The notes beneath the pieces are model-generated. The model did no database searches. It saw nothing but the letters and a program-made list of their open reading frames with translations, and was not told where the DNA came from. Below are positions 6,669 through 14,071 of a stretch of 26,254 bases of DNA, in pieces. Origin of the DNA: Candidatus Pygmaiobacter gallistercoris (lineage in GTDB: Bacteria; Bacillota; Clostridia; Oscillospirales; Ruminococcaceae); NCBI GenBank assembly GCA_019113125.1, contig DXIA01000005.1, positions 1-26,254 on the forward strand. Direction: 5' to 3'. The position numbers and the translations under genes were made by a program. Numbering within the stretch: position 1 is the stretch's first letter; the number at the start of each line of letters is the position of its first letter.

Positions 6669-7282
6669 AGAACCGCGTCATCACCATCAGCCGTGAATTC
6701 GGAAGCGGCGGCCGCACCATCGGAAAACAGACGGCTGCTGTGCTCAATATCCCCTGCTATGACCGGGAACTGGTCGAGAAGATCGCCCGGCAGAGTGGAC
6801 TGGACCCCGACTATGTCGAGTCGGCCAGCGAAGATGCCCCCGGCGGGCCGATCGTCTCCGCCTTTTCCAACGGGGACTTCGGCCCGAACAACGCGGATTA
6901 TATCTGGACCATTCAGTATCGGATCATCACCGAACTGGCCGAGCAGGGGCCCTGTGTCATTGTGGGCCGGTGCGCCGACTACATTCTGCGGGACAAGGCC
7001 GACTGCCTGCGGGTCTTTGTCCACGCGGATCAGGCGTTTCGGGCCAGACGGATTCTCAAGGAGTACGGCGAACGGGAGACCCCGGCGGTGCAGCGGCTGC
7101 GGGACAAGGACAAGCGCCGCGCGGCCTACCACCGGTTCTATACCGATATGAAATGGGGACATGCCCAGAACTACGACCTCACCCTCAACAGCGGTACCTT
7201 CGGCATCGACCGGTGTGTCGCGATCATCGCCGATCTGTTTTTGCACCCCAATCCGGACAGGCCGCAAACCACCTCCGGCTGA
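6665..7282 (+). CDS. Cytidylate-kinase-like family protein
   Basis: 205 residues. The N-terminus VITISREFGSGGRTIGKQTA carries the P-loop (GSGGRTIGK, about residues 14-22) in the form typical of the cytidylate-kinase-like (Cytidylate_kin2) family rather than true Cmk. VGRCADYILRD (about residues 100-110) and LRVFVHADQAFRARRI with RLRDKDKRRAAYHRFY form the NMP-kinase core and Arg-rich lid. YDLTLNSGTFGID closes the fold. The substrate is not established for this family and need not be CMP. It is coupled by a 4-bp overlap to the MATE gene and shares its transcript, an unexplained partnership. The terminator follows at 7306. Confidence 0.82.
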   Translation: MKNRVITISREFGSGGRTIGKQTAAVLNIPCYDRELVEKIARQSGLDPDYVESASEDAPGGPIVSAFSNGDFGPNNADYIWTIQYRIITELAEQGPCVIVGRCADYILRDKADCLRVFVHADQAFRARRILKEYGERETPAVQRLRDKDKRRAAYHRFYTDMKWGHAQNYDLTLNSGTFGIDRCVAIIADLFLHPNPDRPQTTSG

Positions 7283-7305
7283 CCGGTCGCACTCCTTGGG
7301 GACAG

Positions 7306-7345
7306 CAAAAAGCGGACCTTTTCCTCTTGAAAAGGTCCGCTTTTC
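7306..7345. terminator. Bidirectional terminator
   Basis: AAAAGCGGACCTTTT-CCTCTTG-AAAAGGTCCGCTTTT: perfect 15-bp stem, A-rich and T-rich ends. Serves the MATE/kinase operon and the converging ybaK-end transcript. Confidence 0.9.
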
Positions 7346-7357
7346 CTGTCCTCATGC

Positions 7358-7843
7358 TCAGTCCGCCACGATCGCGGCAAAGCTGCCGCCGGCAAGCCGG
7401 CAGAGCTCCTTGGGGTCGAGCTCGACCTGAAAACCAATCTTGCCCGCCGAGACCATGATGGTCGCAAGCCCCTCGGCGCTCGCGTCAAAGACGGTCGGGT
7501 ACCGCTTTTTCATCCCGAGCGGGCTGCAGCCGCCCCGGATGTAGCCGGTCACCTTGTTGATCTCGGCGACGTGGATCATCGAGACCGACTTCTCCCCCAC
7601 CGCCTTTGCCGCCCGCTTAAGGTCGAGCTCCTGCTCGACCGGCAGACAGAAGACCGCAAATCCGCCGCCCGCGGTGCGGGTCACCAGCGTCTTAAAGACC
7701 CGCGCCGGGTCCTGTCCCAGTTTGCGGGCCACCCCTGCTCCGTCGATCACCCCGTCCGAGTGGTCGTAGCTATGCGGGGTGTAAGTCACCTTCTCCTTCT
7801 CAAGCAGCCGCATCACATTTGTCTTTTCCTCTTTTTTGGCCAT
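7358..7843 (-). CDS. ybaK: Cys-tRNA(Pro)/Cys-tRNA(Cys) deacylase YbaK
   Basis: 161 residues, full length for the YbaK/ProRS-editing fold. Visible hallmarks are VFKTLVTRT with the conserved Lys51 after the first helix pair, VFCLPVEQELDLKRAAKA, and the glycine-rich loop GGCSPLGMKKRYPTVFD. YbaK hydrolyses mischarged Cys-tRNA(Pro) in trans and so protects translation fidelity. ATG at 7843 was chosen because AGGTGG lies 5 bp upstream; a GTG three codons earlier is in frame but overlaps that RBS. It is 67 bp downstream of the M20 peptidase gene and may be read through from it or from a weak promoter in the AT-rich gap. Confidence 0.92.
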   Translation of the reverse strand: MAKKEEKTNVMRLLEKEKVTYTPHSYDHSDGVIDGAGVARKLGQDPARVFKTLVTRTAGGGFAVFCLPVEQELDLKRAAKAVGEKSVSMIHVAEINKVTGYIRGGCSPLGMKKRYPTVFDASAEGLATIMVSAGKIGFQVELDPKELCRLAGGSFAAIVAD

Positions 7844-7910
7844 CCCAGCCACCTGCCTTCCCCCAAAAATCGGGGTTTATTTTTACAAATAGTATTTTAT
7901 CGACAATATA

Positions 7911-9350
7911 TTACAGCTTTTGGATCAAACGGGTGAAGAATTCCACCGTTTTCCCCACCGTCTCGACCGGCACCCGCTCGTTGTCGTTGTGGATCAGTCC
8001 CCGCTGCTCAGCCGAGAGGGCCATCGCCGAGAACTTGAAGACATCGGTGCAGATCGCCGAAAAGTGCCGCGAATCGGAGCAGGCAATCATCAGGTAGGGG
8101 GTGACGATCGCGTCGGGCCAGGTCTCGGCCACCGCCTGCGAGAGGGTCTGCCAGCCCACGCCTGAGAGGTCGGCGTAGGGGGAGGCGTTGGTGCCGTGGA
8201 GCACCCGGACCTCGACCGCATCCTCCCCGATCGCCCGGCGCAGATGGTCGGCGGCCTGCTCGACGGTAGTGGTGTTGATCAGCCGCAGGTTCGCGGTGGC
8301 AGTCGCCTCGTTCGGCATCACATTTGACTGTTTCGAGCCGCGGGCCATCGTGAAGGCCATCGTGGTGCGCATCATCGCGTTCAGCTCACCGCCAAGTTTT
8401 TCCGCCCCCGCACAGAGCAGCCCGCCGAAACACCAGAGGTTCGCAAAGACCAGCCGCAGCCCGAACGGCGCATAGGGGCCGACGGTGCGCAACATCTCCC
8501 GCACCGGGGTGGTCAGCTTTGCGGGGAAGGGGTGGTTCTCGCAGGCGACCACCGCCCGGCTGAGAACTCCGACCGCGCTGTGCCGGGGCGGGTGGCTGGC
8601 GTGGCCGCCCTCGCTGTGGGCGACCAGCTGGATGTCGGCCATCCCCTTCTCCCCGATGCCGACCACCGCCATCGGGCGCTTGACGCCGGGAAAGACCCCT
8701 TCCACCACCGCGCCGCCCTCGTCAACCACCATCGCCGGCTTGACACCACGCGCCCGCAGCGTTTCGACTGCGGCCTTTGCACCGGTGCCGTTGACCTCCT
8801 CGTCTCCGGCAAAGGCGAAGTAGAGATCGTTCTTTGGGACAAAGCCTGACCCGATCAGCGTCTCAGCCGCCTCGAGGATACCCAGCAGGGTAATCTTGGT
8901 GTCAAGGGTGCCCCGGCCCCAGAGCTCCCCGGCGATCACCTCACCGCAGAAGGGCGGGTGCTGCCAGCGGTCCTCCTCGACCGGCACGACGTCGTAATGG
9001 GCCATCAGCACCACCGGGGCGGCGGCGCTTTTGCCCGGCCAGTGCAGCAGCAGCTCGGTGTGGTCGAGCTGCTCGCAGCTGCAGGCGGCGAAGACCCTGG
9101 GGTAAAATTTCGGCAGCAGCGCGCGGAAGGCGGCAAACTGCGGCTCATCAAACTTGGCGGGATCGGGGTTTGAGACGGTTGGGATCCGCACCATCGCGGC
9201 GAGCCGCTCGACCGCGCCCGACCCGTCGACCGGGCAGGGGGCGGCGGGCGGCGGGGGATCGGCCGCCCGTTTGCCGAAGGCGGCGGCCCGCACCGCAAGC
9301 AGTGCGAAAAAGGCCAGCAGAACCAGCAAAACAACGATCAGGATCAGCAT
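7911..9350 (-). CDS. M20 family metallopeptidase, CPS1/PM20D1-like, membrane-anchored
   Basis: 479 residues. An N-terminal helix of about 20 hydrophobic residues (2-21) and a Pro-rich linker precede the catalytic domain. M20 motifs: AHYDVVP (His118, Asp120), WGRGTLDTK (Asp150, bridging metal ligand), AGDEEVNG (Glu184 base, Glu185 ligand) and a late DSRHF supplying the last His ligand. The membrane anchor plus HYDVVP/GRGTLDTK order resembles yeast carboxypeptidase S and mammalian PM20D1 more than DapE or PepT. Likely a two-metal exopeptidase or N-acyl-amino-acid hydrolase at the outer membrane face. ATG 9350 has AAAGGGG upstream. It lies between a MocR regulator and ybaK on one strand. Confidence 0.87.
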   Translation of the reverse strand: MLILIVVLLVLLAFFALLAVRAAAFGKRAADPPPPAAPCPVDGSGAVERLAAMVRIPTVSNPDPAKFDEPQFAAFRALLPKFYPRVFAACSCEQLDHTELLLHWPGKSAAAPVVLMAHYDVVPVEEDRWQHPPFCGEVIAGELWGRGTLDTKITLLGILEAAETLIGSGFVPKNDLYFAFAGDEEVNGTGAKAAVETLRARGVKPAMVVDEGGAVVEGVFPGVKRPMAVVGIGEKGMADIQLVAHSEGGHASHPPRHSAVGVLSRAVVACENHPFPAKLTTPVREMLRTVGPYAPFGLRLVFANLWCFGGLLCAGAEKLGGELNAMMRTTMAFTMARGSKQSNVMPNEATATANLRLINTTTVEQAADHLRRAIGEDAVEVRVLHGTNASPYADLSGVGWQTLSQAVAETWPDAIVTPYLMIACSDSRHFSAICTDVFKFSAMALSAEQRGLIHNDNERVPVETVGKTVEFFTRLIQKL

Positions 9351-9368
9351 AGACAGCACCCCTTTCTG

Positions 9369-9405
9369 CCGCCGCACCGCGGCGGGGTTCTTTTGGGACA
9401 GTATA
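9369..9405 (-). promoter_or_regulatory. Extended -10 and leader hairpin of M20 gene
   Basis: On the minus strand TGATATACT (-10 at 9405-9400, extended TG) begins right after the MocR stop codon; no good -35 is seen. Downstream, CCGCCGC-GGT-GCGGCGG (9385-9369) makes a 7-bp hairpin ahead of the RBS. No T-tract follows, so it is not a terminator in this direction. Confidence 0.4.
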
Positions 9406-10818
9406 TCACATTTTTCCCGCCTCTGCACCCTGATTTTTCCAGGCCTTGACCAGCAGCGCGATCGCGTCGGCGATCTGCCCCTCGTCGAGGGTGCCGTAGC
9501 CGAGCACCACCCCCGGCCCCGGGAGGCCATCGGGGGGCGCTCCGTAGTAGGAGAGCCCCCGCAGCTCGACCGAGATGGCGGCGGCCCGCTCCACCAGCTC
9601 CCGCTCGGTCAGCCCGACCCCCGGCAGCGCAACGAGGTGCAGTCCGGTGTGGGCCCCGAGCAGGGTCAGGTCTTTTCCAAAGGACGACCGCAGCGCCCCG
9701 ACCAGCGCGTCCCGCCGGCGGCGGTACTGCCCCCGCGCCCGGTTGAGGCTGCGGGTGAAATGCCCGCCCGCGAGGAACCGGGCCATCGTCTGCTGCTCCA
9801 GCCGGGAGACGGTGCAGGAGTAGCCGGCAAACCGCTGCCGCCACCGCCCGAGCAGTGCTCGGGGCAGTACCAGATACCCGATCCGGATACCGGGCGCGAT
9901 GCTGCGGGAGAAGGTGCCGACATAGATCACCTGCCCATGGGGGTCAAGTCCCTGCAGCGAGGGGACCGGCTTGCCGTCAAACCGAAACTCAGAGTCATAG
10001 TCGTCCTCGACGATCAGCCGGACGGGGTCGGCGGCGGCCCAGCGCAGCAGATCCAGACGGCGGCCAACCGGCATCGTCGCCCCGGTGGGAAACTGATGGG
10101 AGGGGGTGACATAGATCGCCGTCGCCCCGCTCTCTGCAAGCAGGTCCACCCGCAGCCCCGCCCGGTCGACCGGCAGATCGACCAGCGTCACCCCGCCGTT
10201 TTCGAGAATTCGCCGCGCCTTAGGATAGCCCGGCCGCTCGAAGGCGACCCGTCCGCCGAGCAGCGGGGCGAGCAGCCCGAGCAGATACTCCATCCCCGCC
10301 CCGACCAGGATCTGGTCGGGGTCGCACCGCACCCCCCGCAGCCCGAGCAGATAGTCGGCGATCGCCCCCCGCAGCGCCGCCTCCCCCTCGGCCGGGCCGT
10401 GGTTGAGCAGCGCGGGTGCGTCGGCGTTGACCTCCCGCGCGATCCGGGCCCAGATTTTCTGGGGGAAGAGCGAGACATCCACCCCACTGGTCGAAAAGCG
10501 GTAGCTCCACCGCTCGTCCTGCTCCGCCGCCGGCAGCGGGGCGGCCGGCCGGGGCGCCGGGATCAGCGGGGAGACATCGGCGACATAGACCCCGCTGCGG
10601 GGCCGGGAGGTGAGATACCCCTCGGCGATCAGCATCCCGAGCGCCGTCTCGACGGTGTTCAGGCTGACCCCGAGGTTTGCCGCCGCGCTCCGCTTGGAGG
10701 GCAGTTTCTCCCCCGCCGCGAGATGCCCGGCGGTGATCTCCCCCGCCAGCCAGCTGTACAGCTGCTGGTAGAGCGGCCGCGGATCGGCCGGGTCAAAGGT
10801 CATCGGGATAAATTCCAT
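9406..10818 (-). CDS. MocR-type regulator (GntR HTH fused to aminotransferase fold)
   Basis: 470 residues. Residues about 8-80 are a GntR winged helix: PLYQQLYSWLAGEITAGHL, GEKLPSKRSAAANLGVSLNTV, LIAEGYLTSRPRSGVYV. A linker leads to a fold-type I aminotransferase domain (about 105-465) with VTPSHQFPTG (238-246), VEDDYDSEFRF (270-280) and GTFSRSIAPGIRIGY (301-315). In MocR proteins such as GabR and PdxR the residue in GTFSK is the lysine that binds PLP; here it is Arg305, so a normal internal aldimine cannot form. RBS AGAGGAGG precedes ATG 10818. It diverges from an ECF S-component gene, so it probably regulates that gene, perhaps with M20. The effector is unknown; a vitamin-B6 compound is one option. 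Confidence 0.9.
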   Translation of the reverse strand: MEFIPMTFDPADPRPLYQQLYSWLAGEITAGHLAAGEKLPSKRSAAANLGVSLNTVETALGMLIAEGYLTSRPRSGVYVADVSPLIPAPRPAAPLPAAEQDERWSYRFSTSGVDVSLFPQKIWARIAREVNADAPALLNHGPAEGEAALRGAIADYLLGLRGVRCDPDQILVGAGMEYLLGLLAPLLGGRVAFERPGYPKARRILENGGVTLVDLPVDRAGLRVDLLAESGATAIYVTPSHQFPTGATMPVGRRLDLLRWAAADPVRLIVEDDYDSEFRFDGKPVPSLQGLDPHGQVIYVGTFSRSIAPGIRIGYLVLPRALLGRWRQRFAGYSCTVSRLEQQTMARFLAGGHFTRSLNRARGQYRRRRDALVGALRSSFGKDLTLLGAHTGLHLVALPGVGLTERELVERAAAISVELRGLSYYGAPPDGLPGPGVVLGYGTLDEGQIADAIALLVKAWKNQGAEAGKM

Positions 10819-10865
10819 CGGCTCCTCCTCTCATCTGGTCCCATCAAAAAAACATTTTTTGGATA

Positions 10866-10894
10866 TTTCAATGATGTCAGTTTCGGCATACAAT
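10866..10894 (+). promoter_or_regulatory. Possible promoter of ECF S-component gene
   Basis: TACAAT at 10889-10894 is a good -10; the -35 at 17 bp (TTTCAA, 10866-10871) is weak, as expected for an activator-dependent promoter. The AT-rich 10840-10910 stretch between the divergent genes is the natural binding region of the MocR regulator, but no clear direct repeat was identified. Confidence 0.35.
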
Positions 10895-10953
10895 AACGAT
10901 AGTCCAAACAGGCGGTGCTGTCAAGGCCGCCTGTGGGAGAGAGGGGAATTGTG

Positions 10954-11517
10954 ATGGAAAACAAAACTTCGTCCGCATTTACCGTCCGCCGGATGGCGGT
11001 GACCGGCCTTCTGGCCGCGCTGGTCTTTGTCTTCAGCTGGGTACAGATCCCGATCGGATCGGTCGCCCGGATCCATCTGGGCAACGTCTTTTGTGCACTG
11101 GCGGGCCTGTTGTTCGGGCCGCTGACCGGTGGACTGGCCGGGGGGTTCGGCAGCATGCTGTTCGACCTGACCAACCCCGCCTACATCGCCGAGTGCTGGA
11201 TCACCTTTCTGACCAAGTTCTTCATCGGCTTTCTCGCCGGCCTGATCGCCCGGCCGGACAAGAAGGTGCCGGTGGGGCGGGACATTGTCGCGGCGACGGT
11301 GGGCAGCGTGGCCTATGTGGTGCTGTATCTGGTCAAGTCCTTCATCACCATGACGATTGAGGGACAGGCGCAGGGGGCGATCGTGACCCAGCTCTACACC
11401 AAGGGGATCACCTCGCTGACCAACGCGGTGATGGCGATCATCGCCTCGGTGCTGCTGGCCCAGGCGCTGCGGCCGGCGCTCGCCCGCGCGGGGATCCTGC
11501 CCGAGCGGAAAAAGTAA
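10954..11517 (+). CDS. ECF transporter S component (vitamin-type)
   Basis: 187 residues from ATG 10954 (GTG 10951 in frame), RBS GAGAGGGG upstream. About six hydrophobic helices: MAVTGLLAALVFVFSWVQIPIG first, then IHLGNVFCALAGLLFGPLTGG with the Ala/Gly-rich surface that packs against the ECF T subunit, GGFGSMLFDLTNP, WITFLTKFFIGFLAGLIA, and a C-terminal helix NAVMAIIASVLLAQAL. It binds a small ligand and needs shared EcfA/EcfA'/EcfT encoded elsewhere. The sequence resembles the pyridoxine/hydroxymethylpyrimidine/folate-like S components; the ligand cannot be read from sequence. Divergence from a MocR regulator makes a B6-related ligand attractive (inference). Confidence 0.87.
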   Translation: MENKTSSAFTVRRMAVTGLLAALVFVFSWVQIPIGSVARIHLGNVFCALAGLLFGPLTGGLAGGFGSMLFDLTNPAYIAECWITFLTKFFIGFLAGLIARPDKKVPVGRDIVAATVGSVAYVVLYLVKSFITMTIEGQAQGAIVTQLYTKGITSLTNAVMAIIASVLLAQALRPALARAGILPERKK

Positions 11518-11533
11518 CCGCAAAAAACGCAGT

Positions 11534-11568
11534 AAAAAAGAGAGGGGAACTCCCCTCTCTCTTTTTTG
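11534..11568. terminator. Bidirectional terminator
   Basis: AAAAAAGAGAGGGGA-ACT-CCCCTCTCTCTTTTTT: long stem with A and T flanks between the convergent ECF S-component and lipoprotein genes. Confidence 0.9.
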
Positions 11569-11570
11569 TC

Positions 11571-12092
11571 TCATTTCTCGTAGTAGCCCGAGAAGTTGGC
11601 GCTGCTGTTGAGTTTCTCTCCCTCGGTGACGGTGATGCCGCTGCGCTCGAGATGCAGCGTCAGGTTGCCCAGCTCCTTACAGAGCGCATCCTGCTCCGCA
11701 TAGACCAGCGCGTCTCCCTGATAGGTCAGTCCCTTGGCGTCGAGGACAAAATGGATGCTGCCCTCCGTGCTGCCGGCGGTGATCACCAGGGTGACCTGTC
11801 CGGCGCTGCCCGGCTGCATCGCGTAGCTGCCGATCCAGCCCGAGACATCCTGCACCGCGGCGGACTGGTCGCCGGAGGTCGGGGTGGAGTCCCCTGCGGG
11901 GATGGATCCGGACGCCTGCGAGGAATCCTGCGCCTGCGAGGAGTCCTCCGGCTGTGAGGAATCCGGCACCGACGAGGAGCTCGGGACCGAGGAGGAATCC
12001 GGTGCCGAAGAGCCCGAATCATCGCTGCCGAACAGGCTGCAGCCGCAGAGCAGTACCGCTGCCGCGAGAAGAACCAAAATCATTCGTTTCAT
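11571..12092 (-). CDS. Putative lipoprotein with Ser-rich repeat linker
   Basis: 173 residues. MKRMILVLLAAAVLLCGCSLFG is a lipoprotein signal with lipobox L-C-G-C, so the mature protein is anchored at the outer face of the membrane. Residues about 25-58 form a low-complexity linker of six-residue units (DSSSVP, SSSSVP, DSSQPE, DSSQAQ, DSSQAS). A C-terminal domain of about 90 residues (WIGSYAMQ, VTLVITAG, GSIHFVLDAKG, NLTLHLERSGITVTEG, NFSGYYEK) looks all-beta. I do not recognise the domain. ATG 12092 has GAGGTG upstream; GTG 12101 is within the RBS and was rejected. It is 27 bp after the HAD gene and is the last gene of the YitT operon. Confidence 0.78.
   Translation of the reverse strand: MKRMILVLLAAAVLLCGCSLFGSDDSGSSAPDSSSVPSSSSVPDSSQPEDSSQAQDSSQASGSIPAGDSTPTSGDQSAAVQDVSGWIGSYAMQPGSAGQVTLVITAGSTEGSIHFVLDAKGLTYQGDALVYAEQDALCKELGNLTLHLERSGITVTEGEKLNSSANFSGYYEK
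11914..12021 (-). repeat. Six imperfect 18-bp tandem repeats
   Basis: Units start at 11914, 11932, 11950, 11968, 11986 and 12004; the first three share GC(C/T)TG(C/T)GAGGA(A/G)TCC on the plus strand. Each unit encodes six residues (D-S-S-x-x-x) of the lipoprotein linker. Copy number could vary between strains. Confidence 0.75.
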
Positions 12093-12119
12093 AACTGACA
12101 CCTCGATTGATCAAAAATT

Positions 12120-12926
12120 TCAGCGGAGTATCTCCTCAAGTACCTGGGCGACCCCATCCTCCCAGACCGGGGGCGCCTCGAACCGGGCAAGCTGCTTTGC
12201 CTCAGGGCAGGCATTGCCCATCGCGTATCCCCGACCGGCGGCGGCGAGCATCTCGAGATCGTTTGGGCTGTCCCCGAAGGCGACGACCTCCTTCCACTTA
12301 ATCGACCGCTCCTGCAGAATCCCACTGATGCCGGCCGCCTTGGTGGTCGCCACCGGGTAGATGTCGAAGTGGTCCTGCCACTGCCGTGCCCCCTGCAGCC
12401 GGTGCTGGCGGCGCAGATAGCTGTAGACCCGACCCTCGTTGCCGATCAGAAAGGCGCTGAAAGGCGGCTCGGTCCGGTGGCGGGTGCGGGTTGCCGACTC
12501 GTCGGTGAGGGGCAGCTCCCCCTCGGCACAGCCGAGATACAGCCGGCTGATGGTGGGAAAATCCCGGTAGACGCCATAGCCGCTGGGGAAGGAGAAACTG
12601 AGCGCCGCCCCGATCTTGTCGCTGAAGGCGGCGAGTCCCTCGACGAGGTCGGCATCAAACGGGGTCTCCCGCAGAATCTTGCCGGCGTGATCAACCACCA
12701 ATCCGCCGTTGCCGCAGACACAGTAGTCGGCGAGCTCCACCAGTGCGGAGGGGATCAGCTGCCGGATCCGGCCGGTGGCGATGATCAGCAGGATCCCCTT
12801 CTCCCGCACCGCCGCAAGACAGCGCAGAATCCGCTGTGAAGGTATTTTCTGTTGCTCCTGCAGCAGCGTTCCGTCAATGTCACAGATCACCGCGCGGGGC
12901 AATCCCTGTTCTTCTCTCTCTCTCAT
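12120..12926 (-). CDS. Cof-type HAD-IIB phosphatase
   Basis: 268 residues. Motif I is CDIDGTLL with nucleophile Asp16 and Asp18; motif II IIATGR (about 48-53); motif III Lys within TTKAAGI; motif IV AFGDSPNDLEML (about 227-238). The C2B cap lies between motifs II and III, as in Cof/YidA enzymes that dephosphorylate sugar phosphates, PLP or flavin mononucleotide. The substrate is not predictable. It starts one base after the YitT stop, with AGAGG upstream inside the YitT end, and is followed after 27 bp by the lipoprotein gene. Confidence 0.9.
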   Translation of the reverse strand: MREREEQGLPRAVICDIDGTLLQEQQKIPSQRILRCLAAVREKGILLIIATGRIRQLIPSALVELADYCVCGNGGLVVDHAGKILRETPFDADLVEGLAAFSDKIGAALSFSFPSGYGVYRDFPTISRLYLGCAEGELPLTDESATRTRHRTEPPFSAFLIGNEGRVYSYLRRQHRLQGARQWQDHFDIYPVATTKAAGISGILQERSIKWKEVVAFGDSPNDLEMLAAAGRGYAMGNACPEAKQLARFEAPPVWEDGVAQVLEEILR

Positions 12927-12927
12927 C

Positions 12928-13899
12928 TCATACCTCTGTGGACTGCTGCGCCTGCTGCGGCGCAGCGGTCTCCTGTTTGTGTTTGCCTGTGGGAATATGG
13001 ATCATCGGCAGCTCGGGCGCGTCGACGGGTGTCTCATCCCCAAACCCCTTGAACCCGCGGCCGAGCACCTCGTTGGCCTCCGCCATGATGACAAAGGCCT
13101 TCGGGTCGAGCCTCTGCACAATCTCCTTGAGCCGGTAGGTCTCCCGCGGGCGGACCACCGTCATCAGGATATTGTGCTCATATCCCTGGTACATCCCGAC
13201 CCCCCGCTGGAGGGTGACCCCGCGGTGCAGCCGGGCCTGGATTGCGTCCGAGAGGGCGACCGGGTCCTTGTCGCTGATGATATAGCACATGTTCGCCTTG
13301 TCAAAGCCGTTGAGAATCCGGTCGTTGACCATGCCGCAGACATAGATGGTGATGATGGCATAGAGCCCGGCCTCGATGTCCCGGAACATGATCATCGCGA
13401 AGAGGACGACGCTGCCGTCCACCACCAGGAACATCTTGCCCACCGACATCGACCGGAACCGGACCAGCAGCAGCCGCGCCACCAGATCGGTGCCCCCGTT
13501 GGAGGCCCCCGACTTGAGGAACAGCACTGCCCCGACCCCGTAGATCAGCCCGCCGAAAACCGCCGCAACCAGCCGGTTGTCGGTCGCGGTCGGCAGAAAG
13601 GAGATCGCGTTGAGGATCACCGCATAGACGGTCGACCCGCAGAGGGTCAGCAGGGTGTAGCTGGGCCCCTTGACAAAGAAGGAGATCAGCAAAAACGGGA
13701 TATTCAGCAGAAAGATAAAGGTGCCGATCGAGATCGGCAGCACCGAGGAGAGGACGATCGCAATGCCCGAAAAGCCCCCCGCCGCGATGTTGTTGCCGGC
13801 AAGGAACAGCTGGATCGCCAGCGCGTAACAGCCGTTTGCCAGCAGAAAATAGATGACTCTCCGCACCTCGTCCGCAAGCCGGAACCGCTTTTTCTTCAC
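12928..13899 (-). CDS. YitT family membrane protein (DUF161/DUF2179)
   Basis: 323 residues from a GTG start (13899) with AAAGGGG about 9 bp upstream. Five or six membrane helices: YFLLANGCYALAIQLFL, GGFSGIAIVLSSVLPISIG, FIFLLNIPFLLISFFV, AAVFGGLIYGVGAVLFL, GLYAIITIYVCGMVNDRIL. GNNIAAGGFSGIA and SGASNGGTDLVARLL are YitT signatures. The C-terminal DUF2179 domain includes CYIISDKDPVALSDAI and RGVTLQRGVGMYQG. A hydrophilic tail of about 40 residues follows. Function is unknown; transport has been suggested for the family. It heads a YitT-HAD-lipoprotein operon with a good promoter at 13950-13978. Confidence 0.9.
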   Translation of the reverse strand: MKKKRFRLADEVRRVIYFLLANGCYALAIQLFLAGNNIAAGGFSGIAIVLSSVLPISIGTFIFLLNIPFLLISFFVKGPSYTLLTLCGSTVYAVILNAISFLPTATDNRLVAAVFGGLIYGVGAVLFLKSGASNGGTDLVARLLLVRFRSMSVGKMFLVVDGSVVLFAMIMFRDIEAGLYAIITIYVCGMVNDRILNGFDKANMCYIISDKDPVALSDAIQARLHRGVTLQRGVGMYQGYEHNILMTVVRPRETYRLKEIVQRLDPKAFVIMAEANEVLGRGFKGFGDETPVDAPELPMIHIPTGKHKQETAAPQQAQQSTEV

Positions 13900-13949
13900 C
13901 CGTATTCGCCCCTTTCCGCAAAGAAATCCGACGCGATCCTTACAGGCTT

Positions 13950-13978
13950 AGCATAGCATGTGCGGCGCTCGTGTGCAA
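13950..13978 (-). promoter_or_regulatory. Promoter of the YitT operon
   Basis: Minus strand TTGCAC (13978-13973), 17 bp, TATGCT (13955-13950). Spacing is optimal, about 50 bp before the GTG start. Confidence 0.7.
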
Positions 13979-14001
13979 CTGTCTTTCCCCCTTTGGGGGC
14001 A

Positions 14002-14016
14002 CAAATCGTCGATTTG
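14002..14016. repeat. Perfect inverted repeat, possible operator
   Basis: CAAATCG-T-CGATTTG, 24 bp upstream of the YitT -35. No T-tract. Partial echoes AAATCG (14019-14024) and GTCGATTTT (14059-14067) lie nearby. The rest of 13979-14071 holds nothing recognisable. Confidence 0.4.
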
Positions 14017-14071
14017 CCAAATCGCGCCCGCCCCGGTGGAACCACGGCGATCACTTTGTCGATTTTCAGCG

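Noticed and set aside
7853..7910. CCCC-GATTTTT-GGGG hairpin between M20 and ybaK genes
   Set aside because: Only four pairs and no T-tract on the minus strand; not a credible terminator.
9154..10896. 580-codon open frame on the plus strand
   Set aside because: It lies opposite the M20 and MocR genes, whose motifs and start signals are clear; the translation is Arg/Pro/Gly-rich without any domain, as expected for the antisense of GC-rich genes.
10819..10953. Riboswitch (TPP, FMN or similar) before the ECF S-component gene
   Set aside because: The gap is only 135 bp and shared with a divergent gene; no conserved riboswitch core could be read.
14002..14016. Terminator for the YitT-side or hsp20-side genes
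   Set aside because: The inverted repeat has a one-base centre and no T-run; hsp20 already has a clear terminator at 14072-14103.
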